DNA of 64,000 bases, taken from assembly GCA_015065385.1 (NCBI GenBank), contig SVQK01000056.1:1-64000 (forward strand), given 5' to 3'. Source of the stretch: Oscillospiraceae bacterium (GTDB taxonomy: Bacteria; Bacillota; Clostridia; Oscillospirales; CAG-272). A model generated the notes under the pieces. The model was not told the origin of the DNA, made no database searches, and saw only the letters and a program-made list of their open reading frames with translations. Of the stretch, positions 8,700-17,240 are shown one piece after another. A program made the translations under genes and the position numbers. Each line of letters opens with the position of its first letter. The stretch's first letter is position 1.

Positions 8700-9878
8700 A
8701 TGAACATGCAGTGTGAAGAAAGATTTTTTGAGATCTACAACCGCGAACCGGACAATGTGGCGTTCTGCCCCTACCGGATCTGCCCCCTCGGGGCGCACGT
8801 TGACCACAACCTCGGCAAGATCACAGGCCTTGCCATCGACAAGGGGATCCACATCGCGTACAGCCCGAAGCACAACGGCGTGATCGAGCTGGTGTCCCTG
8901 CAGTTCGACAAGAGAGCGCAGTGGCACATCTCCTCCACGCCCGAGGTGAAGCAGAACGACTGGGCGGACTATCTGCGCGGCGCGACCATCGAGCTGGCGA
9001 AGCGGTTCCCGCTTCAGGTCGGGCTGTCCGGCGTGATCGAGGGGACCCTTCCCATCGGCGGGCTGTCCTCCTCCGCGGCGGTGATCATCTCGTTCCTCGC
9101 CGCCCTCTGCAAGGTGAACCGCCTCCATCCGACGGCCCATGAGATCATCATGACCGCATTGGCGGCGGAAAACAAGTACGTCGGCGTCTCCTGCGGCAAG
9201 CTGGACCAGAGCTGCGAGGTCTACTCCATGAAGGACCGCCTGCTCTATCTGGACACGAAGGACGACAGCTACGAGCTGATCCCCCAGAACCGGAACATGA
9301 AACCCTACGAGATCATGATCTTCTTCTCCGGGATCGAGCGCACTCTTGCCGGATCGAAGTTCAACATGCGCGTGGACGAACTCCGGAGCGCGGCGTACGC
9401 CCTCAAAGCCTTCTCCGGCATGGAGTACGGCAAGTACAACGAGACCTACCTGCGGGACGTTCCGCGCGAGGTCTACGAGCAGTACAAGGACAAGCTCCCC
9501 GAGACTTGGGCGAAGCGGGCCGAGCACTGGTACACGGAGTACGACCGCGTGGAGGCCGGAGCCGAGGCATGGCGTCGGGGCGATATCGAGGAATACGGGC
9601 GGCTGTCGTTCGAGAGCGGCAAGTCCTCCATTTACAACTGGGAAACCGGATCCCCCGAGCTGAAAAAGCTCTATGAGATCATGACCCGCACGGACGGGAT
9701 CTACGGCGGTCGGTTCTCCGGAGCGGGCTTCAAGGGATGCTGCATGGCGCTGGTCGATCCGGCGTTTGAGGAAAGCATTCTCGAGAAGGTCGGCCGGGAG
9801 TACCTCGCGGCGTTCCCGGAGCTCGAAGGCAAATACAGCGCGCACGTCTGTCACAGCGCGGACGGCGTACAGTTCTGA
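8700..9878 (+). CDS. GHMP kinase, galacturonokinase-like
   Basis: A 392-aa cytoplasmic sugar kinase starting 12 nt after the dehydrogenase. GHMP motif 1 reads PYRICPLGAHVDHNLG (24-39), motif 2 LPIGGLSSSAAV (about 117-128), and motif 3 GGRFSGAGFKGCC (about 336-348). The motif 1 form PYRICPLGAHxDH and the stretch AKRAEHWYTEYDRVEAGAEA resemble plant galacturonokinase more than classical galactokinase (GRxNLIGEHTDY), as I recall them. Proposed reaction: D-galacturonate + ATP to galacturonate 1-phosphate. Neighbouring UDP-glucose dehydrogenase, nucleotidyltransferase and uronate epimerase genes support a uronic acid substrate. Galactokinase or glucuronokinase activity remains possible. Confidence 0.75.
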   Translation: MNMQCEERFFEIYNREPDNVAFCPYRICPLGAHVDHNLGKITGLAIDKGIHIAYSPKHNGVIELVSLQFDKRAQWHISSTPEVKQNDWADYLRGATIELAKRFPLQVGLSGVIEGTLPIGGLSSSAAVIISFLAALCKVNRLHPTAHEIIMTALAAENKYVGVSCGKLDQSCEVYSMKDRLLYLDTKDDSYELIPQNRNMKPYEIMIFFSGIERTLAGSKFNMRVDELRSAAYALKAFSGMEYGKYNETYLRDVPREVYEQYKDKLPETWAKRAEHWYTEYDRVEAGAEAWRRGDIEEYGRLSFESGKSSIYNWETGSPELKKLYEIMTRTDGIYGGRFSGAGFKGCCMALVDPAFEESILEKVGREYLAAFPELEGKYSAHVCHSADGVQF

Positions 9879-9889
9879 GGTAAACGAAC

Positions 9890-10630
9890 ATGAAGTGTCT
9901 GATTCTCGCGGCGGGCTACGCGACCCGTCTCTATCCCCTGACGGAAAACTTCCCGAAGCCTCTCTTGAAGGTGGGGGAGAAGACCATCCTCGACTGGCTG
10001 ATCGACGACATCGACGGCGCGGGGCTTGTGGACGAATACATCGTGATCTCCAACCACAAGTTTGCCGGTCACTTTGATGCGTGGGCTAAGGAACACACCC
10101 TTCCCATCACCGTGGTGGACGACGGGACTTCGACGAACGAGACCCGGCTCGGCGCGGTATGCGATATGCAGTTCGCCATCGACAAGCTGGGGATCGACGA
10201 CGATCTTCTGGTCATCGCCGGGGACAATGTGCTCGACTTCTCGCTGACGGCGTTCATCCGATACGCGAAGGAGAAGGACACCTCCTGTACCATGCGATAC
10301 TGGGAGGAGGACGTGAAGCGGCTGAGAAAGAGCGGCATTTCCGAACTCGGCGAGGGCGACGTCCTCCTGTCCCTCGAGGAAAAGCCGGAGGAGCCCAAGT
10401 CCAACTGGTGCACGCCGCCCTTCTATTTCTACAAGAAGGAAGACGCCCGGAAGATCAGGGACGCCATCGCAGACGGATGCGGAACCGACGCGCCGGGTTC
10501 GCTTGTGGCGTGGATGTGTAAGCATTCCGTCCTTCACAGCATGGAAATGCCCGGGAGCCGGTACGACATCGGCAATCTCGAGAGCTACGAGGCGGTCAAG
10601 CGGGACTACCGCGGCATCGTGAAGGAATGA
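9890..10630 (+). CDS. Sugar-1-phosphate nucleotidyltransferase
   Basis: A 246-aa NTP-transferase-family protein, 11 nt behind the kinase. The N-terminal signature LILAAGYATRLYPLTENFPK (4-23) is the nucleotide-binding and lysine motif of glucose-1-phosphate thymidylyl/uridylyl transferases, with GYATR in place of GxGTR. DNVLDF (around residue 107) provides the metal-binding Asp. The protein is shorter than typical UDP-sugar pyrophosphorylases and has no C-terminal beta-helix. In context it may convert the kinase product to a UDP-sugar (for example UDP-GalA), but the nucleotide and sugar are inferred. Its stop overlaps the next start by 4 nt (ATGA), suggesting translational coupling. Confidence 0.8.
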   Translation: MKCLILAAGYATRLYPLTENFPKPLLKVGEKTILDWLIDDIDGAGLVDEYIVISNHKFAGHFDAWAKEHTLPITVVDDGTSTNETRLGAVCDMQFAIDKLGIDDDLLVIAGDNVLDFSLTAFIRYAKEKDTSCTMRYWEEDVKRLRKSGISELGEGDVLLSLEEKPEEPKSNWCTPPFYFYKKEDARKIRDAIADGCGTDAPGSLVAWMCKHSVLHSMEMPGSRYDIGNLESYEAVKRDYRGIVKE

Positions 10631-11328
10631 AGCGGTTCAAAGGTTCCGCGTTTGCGGTTCTGTTTGCTGTCCTGTCCCTGCTCATGTTTCTCGGATGCCG
10701 ATGGGAGGAAATGGAAACGAATCCGGTCGAATCTGTAGAGGAAACTGAACCGATCCTCCCTGAACCGGAGCCGGTCAAGCCTGTTGAGACCTGCGTCATG
10801 CTCGGAGACAGCATCACGGCACAGGGGGATTTTCAGCCGTATTTTGAATCCGTCACGATGTACAACCTCGGGATATCGGGGGATACCATCGTCGGCGTGA
10901 CGGAGCGGATCGGACAGGTTGCGGAACTCTCTCCGGATCTCTTGATGATCCTGTGCGGGATCAACAGTCTGTCGGACGACACGCTGGAACAGAGTCTTGC
11001 GGAGTACAATCTGCTGGCCGAGCGAGCGGCGGACTTGCCCGGGGAGACGCGGATCGTGATCCAGAGCGTTCTTCCGGCGGACGAGGTTTTCATGCGCTGG
11101 AAGCCCTGCTCCGACGATACGATCCGCGCGTTCAACGACGGGCTCCGGGCGATCGCGGAAAAATCCGGCTTCGACTATCTCGATCTCTATTCCAGCTTTG
11201 CGGTGGACGGCGCGATGGATCCCGAGCTGACGACGGACGGGTTACACTTGAACAAAAAAGGCTACGACACATGGGCGGAGCTGATCCGGCCCATCATTGA
11301 GGTGCAACATGAAGAAAACGCGCGTTGA
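10627..11328 (+). CDS. SGNH/GDSL-family lipoprotein hydrolase
   Basis: A 233-aa predicted lipoprotein (signal 1-23, lipobox FLGC with Cys24), then a Glu/Pro-rich linker and an SGNH fold. Block I is VMLGDSITAQG (Ser62 likely nucleophile), then a Gly block (NLGISGD), the Asn block ILCGINS and DGLHLNKKGYDTW (Asp204/His207). All four SGNH blocks are present in order. It probably acts outside the membrane as an acyl esterase or acyl transferase on a polysaccharide or glycolipid. Its place inside the UDP-uronate operon suggests the target is the product made from those precursors. Confidence 0.85.
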   Translation: MKRFKGSAFAVLFAVLSLLMFLGCRWEEMETNPVESVEETEPILPEPEPVKPVETCVMLGDSITAQGDFQPYFESVTMYNLGISGDTIVGVTERIGQVAELSPDLLMILCGINSLSDDTLEQSLAEYNLLAERAADLPGETRIVIQSVLPADEVFMRWKPCSDDTIRAFNDGLRAIAEKSGFDYLDLYSSFAVDGAMDPELTTDGLHLNKKGYDTWAELIRPIIEVQHEENAR

Positions 11329-12376
11329 TTTGTACGGAAAAACCATTCTCGTCACCGGGTCTCCCGGATTCATCGGGGCGAACCTCGTCCTGCGGCTGCT
11401 CCGGGAAATGACCTCCGGCACGGTGATTTCCCTCGACAACATGAACGACTACTACGATCCGAAGCTCAAGGAATACCGCCTCGGTCTGATCGAGGAAGCG
11501 GCGAAGACGTCCCCGGTGAAGCATGTTTTCATCAAGGGATCGATCGCGGACAAGGCGCTGATCGACAGGATCTTTGCGGAGTACAAGCCGGCGGTTGTCG
11601 TCAATCTGGCGGCGCAGGCGGGTGTGCGGTATTCCATCGACCATCCGGACGTCTACATCGAGTCGAACATCATCGGATTCTACAATATCCTCGAGGCCTG
11701 CCGGAACCATCCGGTGGAGCATCTGGTCTACGCGTCCAGCTCCTCGGTGTACGGGGGCAATAAAAAAGTGCCGTTCTCGACAGACGACAAGGTGGACACC
11801 CCGGTCAGTCTGTACGCGGCAACCAAAAAGAGCAACGAACTGCTGGCGCACAGCTATTCGAAGCTCTACAACATCCCCTCGACCGGACTGCGGTTCTTCA
11901 CCGTGTACGGCCCGGCGGGACGTCCGGATATGTTCTATTTCTCCGCCACAAACACGCTGGCGAAGGGCGGGACGATCAAGATCTTCAACTACGGCAACTG
12001 CAAGCGGGACTTCACCTTTGTGGACGACATCGTAGAGGGCGTGTTCCGGGTCATGCAGGGCGCGCCGGAGAAGACGAACGGTGAGGACGGGCTGCCCCTG
12101 CCTCCCTACGCGGTCTACAACATCGGCGGAGGAACACCGGAGAATCTGCTCGACTACATCTCCACTTTACAGGAAGAGCTGGTGCGTGCGAAGGTGCTGC
12201 CGGAGGATTACGACTTCGAAGGCCACCGCGAGCTCGTCGGGATGCAGCCGGGGGATGTGCCGGTGACGTACGCGGATTCGGAGGCACTGGAGCGGGATTA
12301 CGGGTTCACGCCGAAGATCGGGATCCGCGAAGGGCTGAGACGGTTCGCGGAGTGGTATAAGGAGTATAATCAATAG
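11309..12376 (+). CDS. NAD-dependent epimerase, UDP-glucuronate 4-epimerase-like
   Basis: A 355-aa short-chain extended epimerase. I chose ATG 11309, preceded by gaggtg, not the TTG at 11297. It overlaps the SGNH gene by 20 nt. Motifs: ILVTGSPGFIGANL (TGxxGxxG with Ser-Pro in the usual AA position), NMNDYYDPKLKEYRL (the segment typical of UDP-GlcA 4-epimerases), NLAAQAGVRYSI, SSSSVYGG and YAATKK (Tyr169/Lys173). Expected reaction: UDP-glucuronate to UDP-galacturonate. With the dehydrogenase it forms one route to UDP-GalA, while kinase plus nucleotidyltransferase would form a salvage route. Confidence 0.85.
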   Translation: MKKTRVDLYGKTILVTGSPGFIGANLVLRLLREMTSGTVISLDNMNDYYDPKLKEYRLGLIEEAAKTSPVKHVFIKGSIADKALIDRIFAEYKPAVVVNLAAQAGVRYSIDHPDVYIESNIIGFYNILEACRNHPVEHLVYASSSSVYGGNKKVPFSTDDKVDTPVSLYAATKKSNELLAHSYSKLYNIPSTGLRFFTVYGPAGRPDMFYFSATNTLAKGGTIKIFNYGNCKRDFTFVDDIVEGVFRVMQGAPEKTNGEDGLPLPPYAVYNIGGGTPENLLDYISTLQEELVRAKVLPEDYDFEGHRELVGMQPGDVPVTYADSEALERDYGFTPKIGIREGLRRFAEWYKEYNQ

Positions 12377-12406
12377 CTTTTTGCCCGGCTGTTTTTCCTG
12401 CGGGGC

Positions 12407-12435
12407 TTGTCAATCCCGGAGCGAGATGCTATAAT
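12407..12435 (+). promoter_or_regulatory. Sigma-A promoter for the 728-aa lipoprotein
   Basis: TTGTCA, 17-nt spacer, TATAAT, 33 nt upstream of the ATG at 12468. It indicates that this gene is separate from the preceding operon. Confidence 0.75.
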
Positions 12436-12467
12436 GGGGTTGACTGCAATGGGAAAGGGGCGTAAGC

Positions 12468-14654
12468 ATGAAACGATTTTCACTGCTTGCTGTAACGATG
12501 CTTTTCTGCGCGGTTTCGCTTCTCCTCGTTTTCGCCGGATGTGAACGGAGCGCGACAACGGAGCCGTCGATCGGTTCGCCGGACGCGGCCGCTTCGGGAA
12601 ACAGCGGGAAACAGGATCCCGATGCGGAGGGAGAGACTTCCGCGAAGACGGACAGCCCGGAAACCGTGAATGATCCGGCGGAAGCGGAAAGCGACGTTCT
12701 GACGATCGTGCGGGGGGACAACTCGTCCGCCGCGGTGACAGAAGCCGCGAAGAGCCTGCGCAGGCTGCTCGAAAGCCGGAATTTTCAGGTTGACATCAAG
12801 ACGGACTGGGTGAAGCGCGGCGAAGAGATCAAGCCCTACCCGAACGAAATTCTGATCGGCCCGACGAACCGCCCGGCGTCGGAGGAACTGCACGCGGAGA
12901 TGGCGGAGACGGGGGAGACTTACGATTATTTCATCCGGCTCGGGGCGGTGAATTGCATTGCCGGCACGGACGATTGCATCGGGGAAGCAGCCGAGCTTTT
13001 CGCCGATGAATACGCCGCCCTGAGAGCCGCGGGAAATACGGAGGAGACGAAGGAAATGAAACGTGTTCATGTTTTTCCGGCACAGGGAATGACCCTTTGC
13101 GGCGCGGATCTCTCCGAATGGTCGATCGTGTGTCCCGTCGTGTATCACAAGGAGGATCGTGAGGAGCTTGAACTGCTCGCCTCGCTCTTCTATGAAGCAT
13201 GCGGAAAGAGACCCGCGGTTGTCGGAGCCTCGGAAACGGTCCCGACCTCCCACGCGATGATCTTCGGGACCGCTTCGAAACTGACTCCGCGGGAATGGGA
13301 TCTGTCCTATATCGTCCACTACGACGGGAAGGATCTGCACATCGGCGGCGGGAACCTGTGGGCGGATCTGCGCGCGCTGTACAACGAGCTGATCTACGGC
13401 GCGCTCGGAGCGGGGATCGATCTGAGCATGCCGAATCCGCCGCTTTCGATCGAGCTCGAAGACAAAACCGTCCCGGATGTAAACGGGCACAGGGCCTTTT
13501 CGGTTTCGGCGTGGGTGACGAGCGGGGATGCCTACAACACGGAGGCACAGGTGAAGGAGACCGCGGAGGCCGGCTTTACAAAGATCAGCGTCAGCGGACT
13601 CACGAATGACAGCCTCAGGCGGAACATCATGAAGTGGTGCGCGATCTATGACCTCGAGATCCTTTGGGCGGATGCGCACTATACCTCGATCGGCGAGAAC
13701 TTCTGGACCCGGTATTCCGCCGGACTCGACGCGCCGCACATTTGGGGCCTTTACCTCTGCGACGAGCCGAATTCCTCGATTTTCCCCGATCTGGCGAGGT
13801 GCGCGCAGGAGGTCGCCGGGGAATCGCTGCAGGTTCCTTTCATCAACCTCTTTCCCAACTATGCGAATCAGCAGCAGCTCGGAAACAGGAATTACGGGGA
13901 ACATATCGACGAGTTCTTTTCAACCGTCGAGCCGCCCTATGCGTCCGTCGATATATACCCCTGCGATACGAGCGGACTCTACAGCGGCTACATGGACAAT
14001 CTGGACGTCTTTGCATCCGCTTGCCGGCGCACGAAGACACCGTTCAGCGTATATCTCCAGAGTGTGTCCTTCGCGGCAAGCAAGCGAACCCCGTCCGAAA
14101 AGGATCTTGAATGGCAGACCTGGTGTATCCGGTCCTTCGGCGCGTCTGAGGCGATTTACTTCACCTACATCACCCCGTACAGTACGGCGGAGGATTTCAA
14201 GCCCGCCCTCATCGACCACGACTTGAAGCGTACCGACCGCTGGTATGCCGCGCAGAAGATCAACGGCGAATTCGCGGCGCTCGATCCGGCGTTCGCCCGC
14301 TATCCCGAAAACCTCGGCGCATTCACTGCCAACGTCTCGAAGTCCAATGTCTCCCAGGCCTTCATGCGTTTCACGGGGCAGTACGATTTCAGCGCCGTCC
14401 TCGAAGAGATCGATTCGGAATCCCCCCTGCTGTTCGGATGCTTCACCGACGGAGCGGACGGATACGCCTTCACCGTTGTCAACTGCGAGAACCTTTTGCG
14501 GGATAAAACGGCGGAGGTGCGGCTGAAACTATCCGGGAAAGCTCTCACCGTCTGGCAGAACGGAAACTCTTCCCGTCTCGAACCGGACGGAGAAGGGTAT
14601 GTATCCGTTTCGCTGGCCTGCGGAGAAGGCGCATTCTGTGAAGTCGAACAATAA
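12468..14654 (+). CDS. Large lipoprotein with a TIM-barrel-like putative glycoside hydrolase domain
   Basis: A 728-aa predicted lipoprotein: signal 1-24 with lipobox FAGC (Cys25), then an acidic low-complexity linker to about residue 80. Residues about 85-330 resemble the alpha/beta accessory domain found at the N-terminus of GH67 or GH20-type enzymes (PNEILIGPTNRP, MIFGTAS, LHIGGGNLWADL). Residues about 345-620 look like a TIM barrel, including AWVTSGDAYNT, HIWGLYLCDEPNSS (Asp432/Glu433 as acid candidates) and VDIYPCDTSG. The last 90 residues form a small beta domain. I cannot name the family or substrate. It has its own promoter and is cell-surface anchored. Confidence 0.6.
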   Translation: MKRFSLLAVTMLFCAVSLLLVFAGCERSATTEPSIGSPDAAASGNSGKQDPDAEGETSAKTDSPETVNDPAEAESDVLTIVRGDNSSAAVTEAAKSLRRLLESRNFQVDIKTDWVKRGEEIKPYPNEILIGPTNRPASEELHAEMAETGETYDYFIRLGAVNCIAGTDDCIGEAAELFADEYAALRAAGNTEETKEMKRVHVFPAQGMTLCGADLSEWSIVCPVVYHKEDREELELLASLFYEACGKRPAVVGASETVPTSHAMIFGTASKLTPREWDLSYIVHYDGKDLHIGGGNLWADLRALYNELIYGALGAGIDLSMPNPPLSIELEDKTVPDVNGHRAFSVSAWVTSGDAYNTEAQVKETAEAGFTKISVSGLTNDSLRRNIMKWCAIYDLEILWADAHYTSIGENFWTRYSAGLDAPHIWGLYLCDEPNSSIFPDLARCAQEVAGESLQVPFINLFPNYANQQQLGNRNYGEHIDEFFSTVEPPYASVDIYPCDTSGLYSGYMDNLDVFASACRRTKTPFSVYLQSVSFAASKRTPSEKDLEWQTWCIRSFGASEAIYFTYITPYSTAEDFKPALIDHDLKRTDRWYAAQKINGEFAALDPAFARYPENLGAFTANVSKSNVSQAFMRFTGQYDFSAVLEEIDSESPLLFGCFTDGADGYAFTVVNCENLLRDKTAEVRLKLSGKALTVWQNGNSSRLEPDGEGYVSVSLACGEGAFCEVEQ

Positions 14655-14690
14655 CGCGCTGTTTTCGAAGGTATTCCCGTCAAATAAAAT

Positions 14691-14736
14691 CGCTCCTCCC
14701 CGTGAGTTCGTTTTCTCCGGGGAGGAGACTTTTTTC
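14691..14736. terminator. Bidirectional terminator
   Basis: Perfect stem ctcctccccg / cggggaggag with a T run (actttttt) on the plus strand, between the convergent lipoprotein and glycyl radical enzyme genes. Confidence 0.8.
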
Positions 14737-14749
14737 ATCCTGTCTGCGG

Positions 14750-16894
14750 TCAGTGTATATCGGCGTGTTCCGTCCGGTGGAGGATATCCTCCTGCACATC
14801 CCTGCCGAGTCCGGTGAAGTAGGCTGAGAAACCGGACACCCGCACTACGAGATCGGCGTAGTTCTCGGGATGTGCCATCGCGTCCTTGAGCGTTTCGCGG
14901 GAGACGCAGTTGATCTGCACCTCCTGTCCGCCCTGACTGAAATACACCTGAATGGCCGCCCTCAGAGCCGCGCGCTTGACGGGATCTGTGAGCATATCCG
15001 GCGTGTACTTCTGATTCACGACCGTCCCGCAGGATACCAGGCGGTAGTCCGGCTTGCACAGGGACAGGAACGCGGAGGTCGGTCCGTTTTTGTCCATACC
15101 GTAGGTCGGGGAAGCCGCGTCGGAGAGGGGAACGCCCGCATGCCGCCCATCCGGGGTCGCGCCGGTGATATGCCCCGCGGAGACGCTCTGGGTGTTCGAG
15201 GCGATAGCCGTGTAGAAATCGCCGCCGTCCCGGGTGTGATACTGCGCGAAGACCCGGTCGAGGAATTCTACATACCACACGGCGTATTTATCGACGAAAT
15301 CGTCGTTGTTGCCGTACTTCACGACGTTTTGCAAACGGGCGCGGAGGGGCTCGTACCCCTTGAAATCGGCGGCCATCGCGTCCCGCAATTCCGTCAGGGT
15401 GCAGGCGCGGTCCAGATATACGACCTTCTCCACCGCCGCGAGGGAATCCGCCACCGTTGCGATCCCCATGCCGCACGCGCCGTGAACGGAGGGATACCGC
15501 GCGCCGCCGCAGTTGATATCCTCCCCGCGCGCGATGCAATCGTCGCAGAACAGGGACATGAAAGGCTGGGCATAATGCCGGTAGTTGTAACGCCCGTTTT
15601 CGTTGTTGAAGATAGTGACGTATTCTCCGGCCGCGAAGGCGATCTGTTTTTCAAACGCGCCGAGGAAGTCTTCCATCGTTTCCATGTCTTCGAGCGCGCC
15701 TGTGTCCAGACCCAGATAGTCTGGGTCAAGCGCGGAGGTCCCTCTGTAGAAAACCGCTTCGAGAAACTGCGGCACGTTGAACCGACCGTCGGACCACGCT
15801 GGCTGCTTTCCGGGGATGAAATTCTCGATGCACCCCACGAAGCAGTAGTCTCGCGCGTCTTCTAGAGAATACCCGTGGCGTTTCAGCGCGGGGATGTTCA
15901 CGCGGTCGTTCATCAGGGCGGGGTAGCCGAGCCCGGTTCCGATGACCTGCAGGCATTCGTCGAGGAACCTGTCGGGCATTCCCTCGTGAAGTCTGGCGGA
16001 GAGGTTCGGCCCGGGGACGTTGCAGTCCCGGACGGCGTGGAGGACTCTGTAGGAAAGGTCGTTGATCCCTTCCTCCCCCGCCGGCGTGACCCCGCCGATG
16101 CAGATGTTCACCACGTCGCTGTTTCCGTATTCCACGATTTTGATGAAGCAGCAGGCGATCAGATCCTCCGCGTCTTCGGGCGTCAGGATCCCCGCCTCGA
16201 TATCGTGTTCGTAATGGGGCAAAAGATACTGGTCGATCCGGCCAAAGGCCATCGCGTATTTGTTCTGGAACAGGAAGGAGAGGTGGACGAGCCAAACAAG
16301 GTTCAAGGCCTGACGGAACGTCACCGGGGCTTCCCAGGCGGCGAAATCCAGATCGTCCGCAAGGGAGAGGAGTTCGGCTTCGCAGGCGGGATCGTCGGTC
16401 CGTGAGGCTGCTTCGCGCGCGGCGTCGGCATGACGGCGGACGAAGGCGGAAAAACCGGTCAGCACGGTCTTCATCGCGGTGAGGAATTCCACTTTTTCGG
16501 GCTCTTCCCGGTGGACGAGGAGGGAAGAGTCTATCCTCGCCATCGTACCGCGGATGCCTTCCTTCAGGAAGCGATCATATCCGGGCGCGAAGTGGTCGGA
16601 ATTCGTCCAGAAGCCGAGGTATCCGTAGGATCCGCAGATGGCTCCCGCCCGTTTCAGCTCCAGCGGATCGGCGTTTTCGACGTAATTCCCGCGGCGAGAT
16701 CCCGCGATCCGGTCGCATTCGTAAACATAGACGGGGAAATTCTCAAACCATGCTTTCTGTGCCAGCGCGCAGGCAGTCAGCGGAGACTGTCCGTAGGTAT
16801 TCCGAAAGGATCTGTACCGGATCAGCTCGGTGTTGCGGTACTCCCCGGCGGGGGCGTGTTTCTGCGCTTCTTTCAGGAGAGGAAGATGTTTCAT
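14750..16894 (-). CDS. Glycyl radical enzyme (pyruvate formate-lyase family), subtype unknown
   Basis: A 714-aa enzyme when started at ATG 16894. The track start at 16936 lies only 8 nt below a consensus -10 box and would be leaderless, while 16894 has agggag upstream. The catalytic cysteine loop reads FVGCIENFIPG (Cys355). The C-terminal glycyl radical loop is RVSGFSAYFTGLG (Gly688). The layout fits PFL-like dehydratases and lyases (glycerol dehydratase or choline lyase branch), though somewhat short. GRE function needs a radical-SAM activase, and none lies beside it or elsewhere in the window as a recognisable activase. The substrate is therefore unassigned. Confidence 0.85.
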   Translation of the reverse strand: MKHLPLLKEAQKHAPAGEYRNTELIRYRSFRNTYGQSPLTACALAQKAWFENFPVYVYECDRIAGSRRGNYVENADPLELKRAGAICGSYGYLGFWTNSDHFAPGYDRFLKEGIRGTMARIDSSLLVHREEPEKVEFLTAMKTVLTGFSAFVRRHADAAREAASRTDDPACEAELLSLADDLDFAAWEAPVTFRQALNLVWLVHLSFLFQNKYAMAFGRIDQYLLPHYEHDIEAGILTPEDAEDLIACCFIKIVEYGNSDVVNICIGGVTPAGEEGINDLSYRVLHAVRDCNVPGPNLSARLHEGMPDRFLDECLQVIGTGLGYPALMNDRVNIPALKRHGYSLEDARDYCFVGCIENFIPGKQPAWSDGRFNVPQFLEAVFYRGTSALDPDYLGLDTGALEDMETMEDFLGAFEKQIAFAAGEYVTIFNNENGRYNYRHYAQPFMSLFCDDCIARGEDINCGGARYPSVHGACGMGIATVADSLAAVEKVVYLDRACTLTELRDAMAADFKGYEPLRARLQNVVKYGNNDDFVDKYAVWYVEFLDRVFAQYHTRDGGDFYTAIASNTQSVSAGHITGATPDGRHAGVPLSDAASPTYGMDKNGPTSAFLSLCKPDYRLVSCGTVVNQKYTPDMLTDPVKRAALRAAIQVYFSQGGQEVQINCVSRETLKDAMAHPENYADLVVRVSGFSAYFTGLGRDVQEDILHRTEHADIH

Positions 16895-16943
16895 GTCCGT
16901 GTGCTCCCTGATCGGTAAATAGTCTGCTTTTGCCATCGAATCC

Positions 16944-16972
16944 AGTATAGCATGAATCGGCCGCTTTGTCTA
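16944..16972 (-). promoter_or_regulatory. Sigma-A promoter for the glycyl radical enzyme
   Basis: On the minus strand TAGACA, 17-nt spacer, TATACT. It supports the downstream start at 16894. Confidence 0.65.
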
Positions 16973-17160
16973 TGGATTTTTGAGATAAATCCGGACAAAT
17001 CTGCCGACGCTTTGCGCGGCGTCGTTTCTTACCGCGCGCAGTCCATGGCGGGAGATTTTTCCTGCACGATCCCCCTGTCGAGGACTTGACTGTGGTCTTT
17101 CATATTGTATGCTGTGGATCTTGAACCGCGTTTTTCCGCATGTCAGACTGCGGAATCCTA

Positions 17161-17189
17161 TTGCACCGCCGCTCCGCATGTGTTATAAT
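17161..17189 (+). promoter_or_regulatory. Sigma-A promoter of the zinc-ribbon operon
   Basis: TTGCAC, 17-nt spacer, TATAAT, about 52 nt before the ATG at 17241. A second weaker pair (TTGACT, 16 nt, TATGCT) lies at about 17085-17112. The rest of the 16895-17240 gap shows nothing else. Confidence 0.7.
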
Positions 17190-17240
17190 AAATTCAGTAT
17201 AGCATAACGTGAAAACAGACGGTGCCGGAAAGGAGAAGAC

